A DNA stretch of 64,000 bases from Alkalibacter rhizosphaerae (lineage in GTDB: Bacteria; Bacillota; Clostridia; Eubacteriales; Alkalibacteraceae), in assembly GCF_017352215.1 (NCBI RefSeq), contig NZ_CP071444.1:1054001-1118000 (forward strand), read 5' to 3'. The notes under the pieces were generated by a model. That model saw only the letters and a program-made list of their open reading frames with translations. It ran no database searches and was not told the origin of the DNA. This document shows, piece by piece, positions 7,555-16,552 of this stretch. The translations under genes and the position numbers were made by a program. How positions within the stretch are numbered: the first letter of the stretch is position 1; every line of letters starts with the position of its first letter.

Positions 7555-8508
7555 ATTTCTATAAATAATAAAGGCAGTATAGACAATGTAGATAATGACT
7601 AGGACTACTCCCTCCATTCTAGTTACCTTGTAGCTGGTTCGGGACAAGACCAGGATCAACAGTGTCAAAGCGATCAACAGAATTACGTCAAAAATAATTC
7701 TTGGGTCCACAGCTAAAGGATGTATGACTGCCGATGCTCCTAAAATGAAAAATATGTTGAATATATTGCTTCCAATAATGTTTCCCAAAGCGATGTCATT
7801 CTGTTTTTTCAGCGCTGCTGTTACCGATGTGACCAACTCCGGCAGGGAAGTGCCTACAGCAACGATAGTCAATCCTACCAGGGTTTCACTCATTCCAAAG
7901 GACAGGGCGATCTCAATGCTGTTGTCCACGATAAGACTGCCTCCAAAAATAATGCCAGCCAGACCAGCTGCAGTAAGGGACATGTTTTTGATCCATGAAA
8001 TCTCTTTCGGTTTGGAATCATCAAGATCAACTTGATTTCGGGTACTTCTTGCAACCTCAAAGAGATAATACAGAAAAACTACGAAAAACAGCAGCAGGAT
8101 GATCCCTTCCGTTCTTGATATCAGATTGGTGTCCCCGGCTTGTAGACGGATATCACTAGTCAATACCAACAGGACAACGCTCCCCAATAGAGCGAACGGG
8201 ATCTCTTTCCTTATTGTTTCACTTTGGACCGTGATGGGGAACAGGATGGCTGCGATCCCCAAAATGAGGGTCGTATTGAAAACATTGCTTCCAATGACAT
8301 TTCCAATCGCCACATTGCTGACTCCTTCCAACGCCGCGATAAAACTGACGGAAGCTTCCGGTGCACTAGTGCCAAATGCTACAATGGTCAACCCGATCAG
8401 CATGGGCGAAACCTTTAAAGCTCTCGCGATTTTTGATGCCCCGTCCACAAAGAAATCCGCTCCTTTGACCAATAGGGCAAACCCCAGCAACAATAAAAAA
8501 TATGTCAT
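7552..8508 (-). CDS. Calcium/sodium antiporter (CaCA family, YrbG-like)
   Basis: 318-residue membrane exchanger with two homologous halves of about five helices each. The alpha-repeat signatures are GNVIGSNVFNTTLILG (about residues 69-84) and GNIIGSNIFNIFFILG (about 243-258), each preceded by GTSAPE or GTSLPE, which carry the ion-coordinating acidic residues. A long hydrophilic loop (about 140-170) separates the halves. It exchanges Ca2+ or a similar cation for Na+ or H+ across the membrane. Flanked on both sides by copies of the GAACCGTCCC repeat, so it may be transcribed alone. Confidence 0.9.
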   Translation of the reverse strand: MTYFLLLLGFALLVKGADFFVDGASKIARALKVSPMLIGLTIVAFGTSAPEASVSFIAALEGVSNVAIGNVIGSNVFNTTLILGIAAILFPITVQSETIRKEIPFALLGSVVLLVLTSDIRLQAGDTNLISRTEGIILLLFFVVFLYYLFEVARSTRNQVDLDDSKPKEISWIKNMSLTAAGLAGIIFGGSLIVDNSIEIALSFGMSETLVGLTIVAVGTSLPELVTSVTAALKKQNDIALGNIIGSNIFNIFFILGASAVIHPLAVDPRIIFDVILLIALTLLILVLSRTSYKVTRMEGVVLVIIYIVYTAFIIYRN

Positions 8509-8539
8509 ATGTTCACCTGCTTCTTTGAATTTTCATTTT

Positions 8540-8564
8540 GAATCAAAAGAACCGTCCCTTATTT
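8540..8564. repeat. GAACCGTCCC dispersed repeat, copy 3
   Basis: GAATCAAAAGAACCGTCCCT followed by TATTT. It lies just after, and touches, the stop codon of the interrupted AEC permease. Confidence 0.7.
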
Positions 8565-8959
8565 TACAGAAGAGCCATGACCACTGGGAAGGCGATCATG
8601 GAAACAAACAAATGCAAGGAAACAAAATTCAGCACATAATTTTTATGCTCGCACTCCCCAATGATGGAAAGAGGGATCACAAATGGAGGCGGAAGAATAA
8701 ACATGGTATATAGCGCAGCTGTATACAACTCATCCAATTGAAGCCACTGTTGGATGACGAACTTATTGATCAGATATGCCAATGCCAGCATCATGACCAT
8801 TCTAAGCACAACGGCCAGCAGGATGCTTTTCATGTTGTGAAATTCAAAAGGCAACTCAAATCCCACAACGATCAGCATCATGGGCACCGTCACATTTCCA
8901 ACCATCTCAACGGCATCCAATACAGCCAGTCCCACAGGGTTGCTATCCATTCCTGTCCC
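8564..8959 (-). pseudogene. AEC permease, C-terminal part (interrupted by IS)
   Basis: Encodes about 130 residues with four or so membrane helices (VTVPMMLIVVGFELPF, LLAVVLRMVMMLALAYLI and so on) that complete the auxin-efflux-carrier-type transporter begun at 11178. The reading frame continues across the IS3-family insertion at the duplicated target GTCCC. Before insertion the gene would have coded for about 318 residues, normal for AEC transporters of small organic anions. Confidence 0.8.
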
Positions 8960-8997
8960 GGTAATTGTCAACATAGTTGTCGCTTTTCTCAAATATG

Positions 8998-10077
8998 CTA
9001 GCATGCTTTTTCACTGTTTTTTTCTTTTGATGGATTCAGCCAAACGGCTTGTTCCATGGTGCAGTTTTGAACCGGTCCGGTCCATCGTTCAGGGTTCTTT
9101 GCCTTTGCAGTTTCCAGTATTTCTTTTCTTCTTTGAAGGATCTCATCGGACGATCCATTGTGTCTTTGGTTGGGAGTCAAAAATTTCAAGCTGCTGTGGT
9201 GGTGGTCATTATTATAATAATCAACGAAGGCATCGACCCATCTGCGGGCAGTTTCAATATCTGAAAATCCATTATGGGGAAAAGATGGCATGTATTTGAC
9301 CGTTCGGAACATTGACTCAATATAAGCATTGTCATTGCTCACTCTTGGCCTGCTGTTGGATCGCACGATCCCTAGATTATACAGCGTTGTCAACAAGGAA
9401 GCACCTTTCATCGGACTTCCGTTATCAGAATGTAACACCAAAGGCTCGTTCTTCATCAATACATTTTCAGAGTACGCAGCCTTCTTCACAAGAACACTGG
9501 CGTTTTCAGAACTCTCGTGATCCCAGATCTCCCAGCCAACCACTTTGCGGCTGAATAAATCAATGATCATGTACAGGTAATAGTATATTCCTTTCACGGG
9601 ACCGGGAAGCCAGGTGATATCCCACATCCAGACCTGATTGGGGCCTGTTGCACAATGTGTTGTAATATTCTTGCTTATGGGTGCTTTTGCATAGCCCCGA
9701 TGATTGACTTGACCAAAATATCTCAAGACCCGATAAAAACTTGAAACCGAAGCGATATATATTCCTTCTTTATCAATGAGCTTATGAAAGACTTGATTTG
9801 GTGAAAGGCTTCGATGTTCCTTTTGGTTCATCACCTCCAGGATCCTCTTCTCCTCCTCCAAATGCAGCTTGTTTGCAGGTATGGGTCTTAGCGCATCCGG
9901 ACGACCGTCTTTTGTATCGTTACCTTGAACTTTCCAGCGCTGGTAGGTCCTCTCGCTGATACCGACGACTTCGCAAGCCTTGAACTGTCTGGCTCCAGAA
10001 AGGACTGCTTCGTCGATGGCCACAACCACTTTGATGCGATTTGATTGGCTGGTCAATCTTCCTCGTCCGAACTCCAA
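8998..10077 (-). CDS. IS3-family transposase OrfB (DDE integrase core)
   Basis: 359 residues. An HTH-like N-terminus (ACEVVGISERTYQRWK) precedes an rve-type core with the catalytic acids in MWDITWLPG, LHSDNGSPM and NAYIESMF. It overlaps orfA by 25 bases in the -1 frame. The only initiator in its own frame is TTG, so it is probably made as an OrfAB fusion through -1 slippage on the A AAA AAG motif in the nine-A run at 10090-10098. Confidence 0.92.
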   Translation of the reverse strand: MEFGRGRLTSQSNRIKVVVAIDEAVLSGARQFKACEVVGISERTYQRWKVQGNDTKDGRPDALRPIPANKLHLEEEKRILEVMNQKEHRSLSPNQVFHKLIDKEGIYIASVSSFYRVLRYFGQVNHRGYAKAPISKNITTHCATGPNQVWMWDITWLPGPVKGIYYYLYMIIDLFSRKVVGWEIWDHESSENASVLVKKAAYSENVLMKNEPLVLHSDNGSPMKGASLLTTLYNLGIVRSNSRPRVSNDNAYIESMFRTVKYMPSFPHNGFSDIETARRWVDAFVDYYNNDHHHSSLKFLTPNQRHNGSSDEILQRRKEILETAKAKNPERWTGPVQNCTMEQAVWLNPSKEKNSEKAC

Positions 10078-10541
10078 ATCGCTTGCATCTTTTTTTTTAA
10101 TACCAAGAGTGCGGCAGCTTCGGCAAGAGCTTTCTCCTTGCGCTCCAGTTCCTTTTTTGTAAGTTTAAGCTCTGCTTGACTGTCCTTGAGTTCTTTTTTG
10201 ACCTTGGATTCTTCAGCTGTTTCACCGGTGATGAATGCTTGCTTCCAGACTTCGATTTCCTCCGCATATATGCCTTTGCGTCGGCAATATTCTGAGAGCT
10301 CATGGTTGTTGAGTGGACTGGTCTCAATAATGATTTGCAACTGCATTTCTTTAGAATATTTTTGTTTGGAGCCTGCATGATCCTGATAGACCGTCCCTTT
10401 GGATTTTGCCTTTTTACGCCATTTATACAGGGTTTGTTCATGAACATGATACTCATCAACCAGTTCCTTAATGGACCTGTTTTCGGGTGGTAACATCAAC
10501 TTGATTAATTTGTCTTTAAATTCTTTACTGTAGGTAGCCAT
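10053..10541 (-). CDS. IS3-family OrfA (transposase HTH subunit)
   Basis: 162 residues with an N-terminal helix-turn-helix (SIKELVDEYHVHEQTLYKWR) and a C-terminal coiled coil rich in Lys and Glu, as in IS3-family OrfA proteins. The ribosomal slippage site lies near its 3' end. The protein would bind the element ends and, fused to OrfB, form the transposase. Confidence 0.9.
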   Translation of the reverse strand: MATYSKEFKDKLIKLMLPPENRSIKELVDEYHVHEQTLYKWRKKAKSKGTVYQDHAGSKQKYSKEMQLQIIIETSPLNNHELSEYCRRKGIYAEEIEVWKQAFITGETAEESKVKKELKDSQAELKLTKKELERKEKALAEAAALLVLKKKMQAIWSSDEED

Positions 10542-10615
10542 ATTGATCCTCTCTCTCTCTTGGCTACTAGCATATAATATTTTTGATCACCCGACAACTA
10601 TCCTAACACAGGGGG

Positions 10616-11178
10616 GTCCCAAAACCCAATATTGAGAATAGGATCCCCAAAAACGTGCTCACCGCAAGAGGTGCTTTGGTGATGTTCTTTAGATGGGTTG
10701 AAATGCTTTGTTTTTGGACGGATCTCATATCGCAACTCACCGTACTTAGAAACACGGTCATAACAGTGAACAAAAACAGGGAATTGCCCACATCCAGTAT
10801 GGCCAGCCGGTAAAAATTTTCAGAACCGAAATACGCAATAAAGAGAGGAAATCCAAAGGGACCTGTCAAAAACGTGGCAAACAGGGAAGGATAAAATGGA
10901 TTGGCCGTCTTTTGTACCCTGCGAAACACAAAACCCACCCCAAAAGCGATGGATGATGCGACAAATATCACGATGGACAGCAAAAATACCTCCGACTTCA
11001 GTTCCGTTTGCAAAAAAGTAACAAAGAGCAACGCCGGCAGTGCAATGTCCATGACGATTTTTTTGATACCTTGGATCGCTTCCAGTTTGACAAAGCTGTG
11101 TTTCCTCAACCAGATTCCAAGTCCGATGAGCAGAAGAACCGGCAAGATCTTCAAAACCACCAATATGATTTCTGACAT
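10616..11178 (-). pseudogene. AEC permease, N-terminal part (interrupted by IS)
   Basis: About 187 residues of an auxin-efflux-carrier family transporter: five to six helices beginning IILVVLKILPVLLLIGLGIW, with the typical ALPALLFVTF segment of the first repeat. The open frame runs a few codons into the IS3 element and stops. Joined to the fragment ending at 8564 it gives a full transporter, so inactivation is probably recent. Confidence 0.82.
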
Positions 11179-11205
11179 TCTGCATCCGCTCCTTTCCTAC
11201 GTCCA

Positions 11206-12753
11206 TCAAGAGCAAAATTCTTCCAGGTTCCAGATTTCCGTGGCGACGTCCTGGTAGAATTCCGGCTCATGTGAGATCAGCAGGATGCCACCCTTGTATG
11301 CTTTCAGTGCTCTTTTCAATTCTTCTTTGGCATCCACGTCCAAATGGTTGGTGGGCTCATCCATAAACAGGATGTTGGTCTCAACATTCAGTACCTTGCA
11401 AAGCCGGACCTTTGCCTGCTCTCCGCCACTCAACACCATCATCTTGGATTCGATGTGGTTTGTTGTCAACCCGCATTTCGCTAAAGCCGCCCTTGCTTCA
11501 AACTGGGTCCATCCGGGGAATTCCTCCCAGATCTCTTCGATGCACGTTCGGCTGTTTTTTTCCTTGACCTCCTGTTCGAAATATCCGATCTGCAAGGTGT
11601 GTCCCAATTCTATGTCACCATCGTATGAAGGGATCTGTCCCAATATGGATCGGATAAGGGTAGTCTTTCCGATTCCGTTTGCCCCGGTAATGGCTACTCG
11701 TTGACCCCTTTCCATTCGAAGATTCAGTGGTTTCGACAAGGGAGCATCATAGCCGATGACCAAATCCCTTGTTTCAAATAAAAGCTTCCCTGCCGTTCTC
11801 CCTTCCTTGAATTGGAATTCCGGCTTGGGCTTCTCCCTGGCCAGTTCGATGATCTCCATCTTGTCCAGCTTTTTCTGCCGGGACATGGCCATATTCCTGG
11901 TGGCGACCCTGGCCTTATTCCTGGCCACAAAATCCTCCAGCTGTGCGATCTCCTGCTGCTGGCGTTTGTATGCTGCTTCCAGCTGCATTTTCTTTGCTTC
12001 ATAGATCCGCTCAAAGTCGCTGTAGTTCCCAACATAACGGGACAATTCCTTGTCTTCCACATGATATATGAGGTTTATGACACTATCCAAAAAAGGAATA
12101 TCATGAGATATGAGCAAAAATGCATTTTCATATTCCTGAAGGTATCGCTTCAGCCACACGATGTGCTGTTCGTCCAAATAGTTGGTAGGCTCATCCAGCA
12201 TCAGGATATCCGGTTTTTCCAAAAGCAGCTTTGCCAAAAGAACCTTGGTCCGTTGGCCGCCGCTCAAGTCGTCTACGTCCCGGTCCAACCCCAATTCGTC
12301 CAAACCAAGTCCCCTTGCGGTTTCCAACACCTTGGAATCCACGATGTAAAAATCGTTATGGTCCAGAATATCCTGAATGGTTCCCACTTCTTCCAAAATG
12401 ACATCCAGCTCATCCTCCGACACTTCACCCATCTTCACATACAGATCCTGCATTTCCTGTTCCATGTCAAACAGATATTGAAAGGCACCCCGCAAAGTGT
12501 CCCGGATGCTCGTCCCTTTTTCAAGTACAGCATGCTGGTCCAGATAACCGACCCGGACCCTCTTTGACCATTCGATCTGGCCTTCGTCCGGCTCCAACTT
12601 TCCTGTTATGATGTTCATAAAGGAAGATTTCCCTTCCCCGTTTGCACCGATCAAACCTACGTGTTCTCCTTTCAAAAGTCGAAAGGATACGTTTTTTAAA
12701 ATCTCTCTGCCACCAAAACCGTGGTTCAGATTGCTCACTGTTAAAATACTCAT
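11206..12753 (-). CDS. ABC-F family ATPase
   Basis: 515 residues with two ABC domains and no membrane segment. Walker A motifs GANGEGKSS (about 36-44) and GANGIGKTT (about 355-363); signatures LSGGQRTK and LSGGEQAK; Walker B LMLDEPTNYLD and LFMDEPTNHLD. The linker is basic and helical (about 240-310). ABC-F proteins act at the ribosome, as translation factors or antibiotic protection proteins; which of these applies cannot be told. An AGAGGTG site precedes the ATG. A divergent promoter region separates it from the ABC exporter. Confidence 0.9.
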   Translation of the reverse strand: MSILTVSNLNHGFGGREILKNVSFRLLKGEHVGLIGANGEGKSSFMNIITGKLEPDEGQIEWSKRVRVGYLDQHAVLEKGTSIRDTLRGAFQYLFDMEQEMQDLYVKMGEVSEDELDVILEEVGTIQDILDHNDFYIVDSKVLETARGLGLDELGLDRDVDDLSGGQRTKVLLAKLLLEKPDILMLDEPTNYLDEQHIVWLKRYLQEYENAFLLISHDIPFLDSVINLIYHVEDKELSRYVGNYSDFERIYEAKKMQLEAAYKRQQQEIAQLEDFVARNKARVATRNMAMSRQKKLDKMEIIELAREKPKPEFQFKEGRTAGKLLFETRDLVIGYDAPLSKPLNLRMERGQRVAITGANGIGKTTLIRSILGQIPSYDGDIELGHTLQIGYFEQEVKEKNSRTCIEEIWEEFPGWTQFEARAALAKCGLTTNHIESKMMVLSGGEQAKVRLCKVLNVETNILFMDEPTNHLDVDAKEELKRALKAYKGGILLISHEPEFYQDVATEIWNLEEFCS

Positions 12754-12950
12754 CGTTCACCTCTACTATTTTAAAGTCCAAATGTCTACCACTCTATTTT
12801 GCTTATATATCTTACCCATTCTTGGATCAATAATCAATGGCTAAGCCTGAAAATATCAAAACTCCTTGTCAACGTGATTGTGCTTGCCTTCATGGTTTTT
12901 TTGCAATAAGATGATTAAAACACGTACTACAGTTGTTTAAGGTGGTGTAC

Positions 12951-13892
12951 ATGGTGAAATATGCCGTTGAAGCAAAAAATCTGTATAAAGCGTATAGTGA
13001 TCTTACTGCCGTAGATCATATCGACTTTGCTATTTCTAATGGGGAATATTTTGGCATTCTTGGTCCAAATGGTGCCGGCAAAACGACTACCGTAGCGATG
13101 GTCTATTGCTTCATGCCAGTGGATAGCGGTATTTTACGGGTGCTGAACTATGATGCAACAACACAACCTCGTGATATCAAGGCTCGTCTTGGTGTGGTGC
13201 CCCAGGAGAACAATTTGGATCTGGAGCTTACCGTGCTTGAAAATCTTATTGTATATGCATCGTACTTTGGGATCCATAAAGCGGTTGCCACAGGACGGGC
13301 AATGGAACAATTGGAGTTTTTTGGACTGAGCGCCAAGAAGGATACGGAAGTGGAAAAACTCTCCGGCGGGATGAAAAGACGGTTGACCATCGCCAGAGCA
13401 TTGATGAACAAACCGGATGTTTTGATACTTGACGAGCCTACCACAGGCCTGGATCCGGAAGCACGTCATCATATTTGGCAACATTTGCGTCATCTTAAAA
13501 AAACAGGATTGACCTTGATCCTGACAACCCATTACCTGGAAGAAGCAAGTCAGCTGTGTGACCGGATCATCATCATGGATGAAGGTAAAATTCTGGATGA
13601 AGGTCGACCAGGCGATCTGGTGTCCCGCCATGTTGGTGTGCTGGTTTATGAAGCAGGCATTTCAAAAGAAAATCAGCCAGCCCTCTTGGCTTTGCTGTCG
13701 AAGCAGATCCAAGGCCATCTGAGCATCGGCGATACCCTTTATCTTCATCCGGGCGATAATGCTTCGGAGGTTCTACGATCCCTTCAAAAACATCAGCAAG
13801 TGGAGACTTTGCTGCAAAGACCCGCAAACCTGGAAGACGTCTTTTTAAAGCTCACCGGCAGGAGGTTCGGAAATGAAAATGCTTCTTCATGA
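12951..13892 (+). CDS. ABC transporter ATP-binding protein, NodI-like
   Basis: About 313 residues. Walker A GPNGAGKTTT, Q-loop VVPQENN, signature KLSGGMKRRL, Walker B VLILDEPTTGLDPEA, H-loop TTHYLEEA, plus a C-terminal DrrA/NodI-like extension ending in PANLEDVFLKLTGRR. The ATG at 12951 is preferred over 12933 because AAGGTGG lies just upstream. It overlaps the permease gene by 20 bases, so the two form an ABC-2 exporter of a lipid, polyketide, drug or oligosaccharide. The NodI likeness does not imply nodulation. Confidence 0.9.
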   Translation: MVKYAVEAKNLYKAYSDLTAVDHIDFAISNGEYFGILGPNGAGKTTTVAMVYCFMPVDSGILRVLNYDATTQPRDIKARLGVVPQENNLDLELTVLENLIVYASYFGIHKAVATGRAMEQLEFFGLSAKKDTEVEKLSGGMKRRLTIARALMNKPDVLILDEPTTGLDPEARHHIWQHLRHLKKTGLTLILTTHYLEEASQLCDRIIIMDEGKILDEGRPGDLVSRHVGVLVYEAGISKENQPALLALLSKQIQGHLSIGDTLYLHPGDNASEVLRSLQKHQQVETLLQRPANLEDVFLKLTGRRFGNENASS

Positions 13893-14658
13893 TTATGGTG
13901 CACTAAACGCATATGCCTTAAGGGTTTTTCGCCGCAATCTGGCCGTTTTTCGAAAGACATGGAAAACGAATATAGCTTTTAATTTCATTGAACCACTCTT
14001 GTATCTTGCTGCCATGGGTTGGGGTCTGGGTGCCTTTATCGGCGACATCGATGGTATATCCTACATGCAATTTATTGCTCCAGGCATGATCGCCACTTCT
14101 GCAATGTGGGCTTCCGCTTCCGAATGCACCTACGATTCCTATGTTCGCATGCATCACGAAAAGATCTTTCACGCCATCGTGGCCACACCCATCCACTTGA
14201 AAGAAGTGGTGGCAGGAGAGATCCTGTCCGGCGTCTTTAAAAGCGTCCTGTACGGCACGGTCATCCTAGTTGTCATATCTGCCTTGGGCTTGGTGGCATC
14301 GTTGTATTCCTTGTTCATACCGCTGGTTCTTGTGTTGTGCGGCTTTACCTTTTCGTCCCTAGGCATGATTTGGACTGGTATCGTCCCCAAGATGGATTCC
14401 TTTTCTTACTTTTTTACGCTGGTCGTCACTCCGATGTTTCTCTTCTCCGGGGTATTCTTTCCCATTTCCGCCCTGCCAGAAGCAGTACAGGGCATAGCCT
14501 GGTTTCTGCCCCTCTACCATATCGTTGTGCTTTTGCGCAGCCTGTCCACAGGTGCAGTCTCTTCTGCACTTTTCATTCATGGGCTCTGGTTGATTGTCTT
14601 CAACCTGGTGATCTTTCCGATCCCCATACGTTTGATACAAAAACGTATACTTGACTGA
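13873..14658 (+). CDS. ABC-2 type permease, NodJ-like
   Basis: 261 residues with six membrane helices and the NodJ/DrrB-type segments FNFIEPLLYLAAMGWGLG and FIAPGMIATSAMWAS near the N-terminus, and FLFSGVFFPISALPEAVQ in the C-terminal half. Overlaps the end of the ATP-binding protein gene, which shows translational coupling. Together they should form a homodimeric ABC-2 exporter. Confidence 0.88.
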   Translation: MKMLLHDYGALNAYALRVFRRNLAVFRKTWKTNIAFNFIEPLLYLAAMGWGLGAFIGDIDGISYMQFIAPGMIATSAMWASASECTYDSYVRMHHEKIFHAIVATPIHLKEVVAGEILSGVFKSVLYGTVILVVISALGLVASLYSLFIPLVLVLCGFTFSSLGMIWTGIVPKMDSFSYFFTLVVTPMFLFSGVFFPISALPEAVQGIAWFLPLYHIVVLLRSLSTGAVSSALFIHGLWLIVFNLVIFPIPIRLIQKRILD

Positions 14659-14738
14659 CCTGACTTTCCGCTTTGTCTGTGGTTTGAAAAAGCTGCTCCC
14701 CATCGTGGAAATCGAGAGAGCAATGCTGCAAAAACATG

Positions 14739-15275
14739 CTAAATCCTCCAATCCTCCCTCGTAAGGCAGGTAACGTGCTCTGTTCGTATGTCATCGGTCA
14801 ACTCCCAATAGATGTCTTTGTTGGTGTGATGGTAGGTGAAACCGCATTTTTCCTGCACTCGTTTGGATTGGATGTTTCCGTCAAAATAACCACACCAAAT
14901 CTTTGTAAGCTTAAGATCCTGGAATCCATATCGAATCAGTTCCTCTACGGCTTCGGGTATCAGGCCTTGCCCCCAGAAGGGAACTCCGATCCAATATCCG
15001 ATCTCTCCTTCTGTCTCGGGCAGATCCAGATTGCTGTCTTTCCCGATCATCAGCCCAATGCTTCCGATGGCCTTGTTGTCCTCTTTGAGACATACAGCAT
15101 AGGTTTCTTCTGCAGATAACACGCTACCTATGATTTCACGACTGTTCTCCACACTGGTGTGGGTGGGCCAACCAGCAATGGGGCCAACTCGGGGATCTTT
15201 TGCATATAGGTATAAGTCTGCGGCATCCGATTCCAGCCACGGGCGTAGGATCAGTCTTGCTGTGTACAATTCCAT
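14739..15275 (-). CDS. GNAT-family N-acetyltransferase (RimJ-like)
   Basis: 178 residues. Typical start [20 protein letters not shown]; acetyl-CoA loop [20 protein letters not shown] (Q/RxxGxG/A-like); and [10 protein letters not shown] at the C-terminal end, the usual GNAT motif B. Strong AAGGAG site. It is the last gene of a five-gene cluster led by an AraC regulator. The substrate, a protein N-terminus or small molecule, is not known. Confidence 0.88.
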   Translation of the reverse strand: MELYTARLILRPWLESDAADLYLYAKDPRVGPIAGWPTHTSVENSREIIGSVLSAEETYAVCLKEDNKAIGSIGLMIGKDSNLDLPETEGEIGYWIGVPFWGQGLIPEAVEELIRYGFQDLKLTKIWCGYFDGNIQSKRVQEKCGFTYHHTNKDIYWELTDDIRTEHVTCLTREDWRI

Positions 15276-15291
15276 TTTCTCGTTCTCCTTT

Positions 15292-15921
15292 TCATGGAAT
15301 CAACCTTCGTATCGGGTGACGAATCACAGTTTTCAACTTCTCCGGCGCCACCTTTCGAGGATCGGAGATGTAGATCTCGTGATGATGTCGTTCGTCGCCA
15401 ATGTCGATGGCGTATCCCTTGTCCATGGCAAATTTGTCAAGAGCCCCAACAGTAGCCGGCTCTTCATCATAGGAACCGATATGCATTACCTGAACACACA
15501 AACCTTCGGTCATGCTTTCAAGTTTGGCTTTTGAAATGTCGAGATTGGGCTTTTTCTTTGCAAGAGTATCTTTTGCGACTTCAAATATTTCTTCTGATAC
15601 AAAATCCGGTTGCCGGATCATCATCGTCCACACAAACTTGCTTTTATCGCTTATGGTCGCACCACCACCTCTAAAATCGTCTTCCACCCTCCACAGCCCT
15701 TCCAAAGGGGGAACAACATATTGTAGGATCGCCTTGTTTCCCATCTTGATGGAATAGGAAAGCCCGTACAACAGTTCCACAGCAGCAGCATATTCTTTAC
15801 TTGCGTTGGGATCGCCTTTTCCGTCAACGCGGACAAACATCATCTGGGGCACATCCACGATGGAAGGCGTCGTTTTAGGCAGATATAATTCTTTATCTTT
15901 TCTTTTAAAGTCCACAGACAT
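15292..15921 (-). CDS. GyrI-like small-molecule-binding domain protein
   Basis: 209 residues matching the stand-alone GyrI-like group: [20 protein letters not shown] at the start, [23 protein letters not shown], and [17 protein letters not shown] then [19 protein letters not shown] at the end. Members bind or hydrolyse small hydrophobic compounds; a conserved Glu-Trp pair (EGLW) is visible. It overlaps the 70-residue gene upstream by 17 bases and is followed 16 bases later by the GNAT gene, so it belongs to the AraC-led operon. Confidence 0.82.
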   Translation of the reverse strand: MSVDFKRKDKELYLPKTTPSIVDVPQMMFVRVDGKGDPNASKEYAAAVELLYGLSYSIKMGNKAILQYVVPPLEGLWRVEDDFRGGGATISDKSKFVWTMMIRQPDFVSEEIFEVAKDTLAKKKPNLDISKAKLESMTEGLCVQVMHIGSYDEEPATVGALDKFAMDKGYAIDIGDERHHHEIYISDPRKVAPEKLKTVIRHPIRRLIP

Positions 15922-16117
15922 TTTCTGACCTCATCTCTTTCTCTATTAATGTTATTGCAATGCGCAGCGCCTTTACCCGACGGTCATTCAATGTCTTTTG
16001 CGAAGACTGCAGCTTACCGTTTACCTGCATTTTTTCACATTTTCGCAAGGTAGACACAAGGGCGGTCTTGGCCTCGGTCAATTCCTCGTTTTTAAATGAA
16101 TTCATAGATTTTTCCAT
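15905..16117 (-). CDS. Small conserved-type hypothetical protein
   Basis: 70-residue, charged, largely helical protein (LTEAKTALVSTLRKCEKMQV then SQKTLNDRRVKALRIAITLI). The ATG overlaps the stop of the SRPBCC gene in a TAATGG arrangement and its end overlaps the GyrI-like gene, so it is embedded in the operon and likely translated by coupling. I do not recognise a family. A helical hairpin is the likely fold. Confidence 0.6.
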   Translation of the reverse strand: MEKSMNSFKNEELTEAKTALVSTLRKCEKMQVNGKLQSSQKTLNDRRVKALRIAITLIEKEMRSENVCGL

Positions 16118-16551
16118 TACGGTTTTTCCGCCAGAAGCTTGATCCTAGCCAATGCTTTGGGAATCCTGACTTCAAACGTTTCCACTTGTTCCAGAGGAAC
16201 ATCCATATTTATATCCAGTATAGTGATCCCATTTTTTTCGGACAGCGCATAACTCTCCGTCCCGCCAGACCATTCTTTTTCCCGTTCCTGTTCTCCACTT
16301 TCTTTGGTGTCTGCACGATGCCTGAATCGCATGAAGGCATTGGGATCCAATTTCTCCACCAGGCTTCTTACTCCATAGCCGTTGACGGAAGAAATGAACT
16401 GGATCTCATTACCTTCTTCCAATGCTCCGTCCATGTACGTGCCTTCATCAATAATACTTGACCAGTCACGGAAAGTATCGTCTTCCCAAAGGGTTGCCCA
16501 AACTTTTTCTCTGGGTGCACTTATTTCGACCAAAAATTGAATTCTTTTCAT
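16117..16551 (-). CDS. SRPBCC-family (START/AHSA1-like) protein
   Basis: 144 residues with the classical SRPBCC pattern: IQFLVEISAPREKVWATLWE at the start, WSSIIDEG, then a C-terminal helix VRIPKALARIKLLAEKP. These helix-grip proteins bind hydrophobic ligands or act as lyases/cyclases. It starts immediately after the AraC gene stop (AGGGGAG in between), so it is the second gene of the operon and may bind the same ligand class as the regulator. Confidence 0.82.
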   Translation of the reverse strand: MKRIQFLVEISAPREKVWATLWEDDTFRDWSSIIDEGTYMDGALEEGNEIQFISSVNGYGVRSLVEKLDPNAFMRFRHRADTKESGEQEREKEWSGGTESYALSEKNGITILDINMDVPLEQVETFEVRIPKALARIKLLAEKP

Positions 16552-16552
16552 G

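Larger units (their letters stand above)
8960..10615 (-). mobile_element. IS3-family insertion sequence, copy 1
   Basis: 1656 bp, bounded by a 5-bp target duplication GTCCC (8955-8959 and 10616-10620). The ends are imperfect inverted repeats sharing TGTnA..ATAGTTGTCG. It carries overlapping orfA and orfB. The second copy at 36198-37853 has the same length and encodes the same proteins, and a different 5-bp duplication, which fixes the boundaries. It has split an AEC permease gene. Confidence 0.93.

Noticed and set aside
11812-12567. 251-codon frame opposite the ABC-F gene
   Set aside because: Mirrors the ABC-F coding sequence; low-complexity hydrophobic translation without a start signal.
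12951-14658. NodI/NodJ-like genes as nodulation genes
   Set aside because: Similarity is to the broad ABC-2 exporter family; nothing else in the window relates to nodulation.
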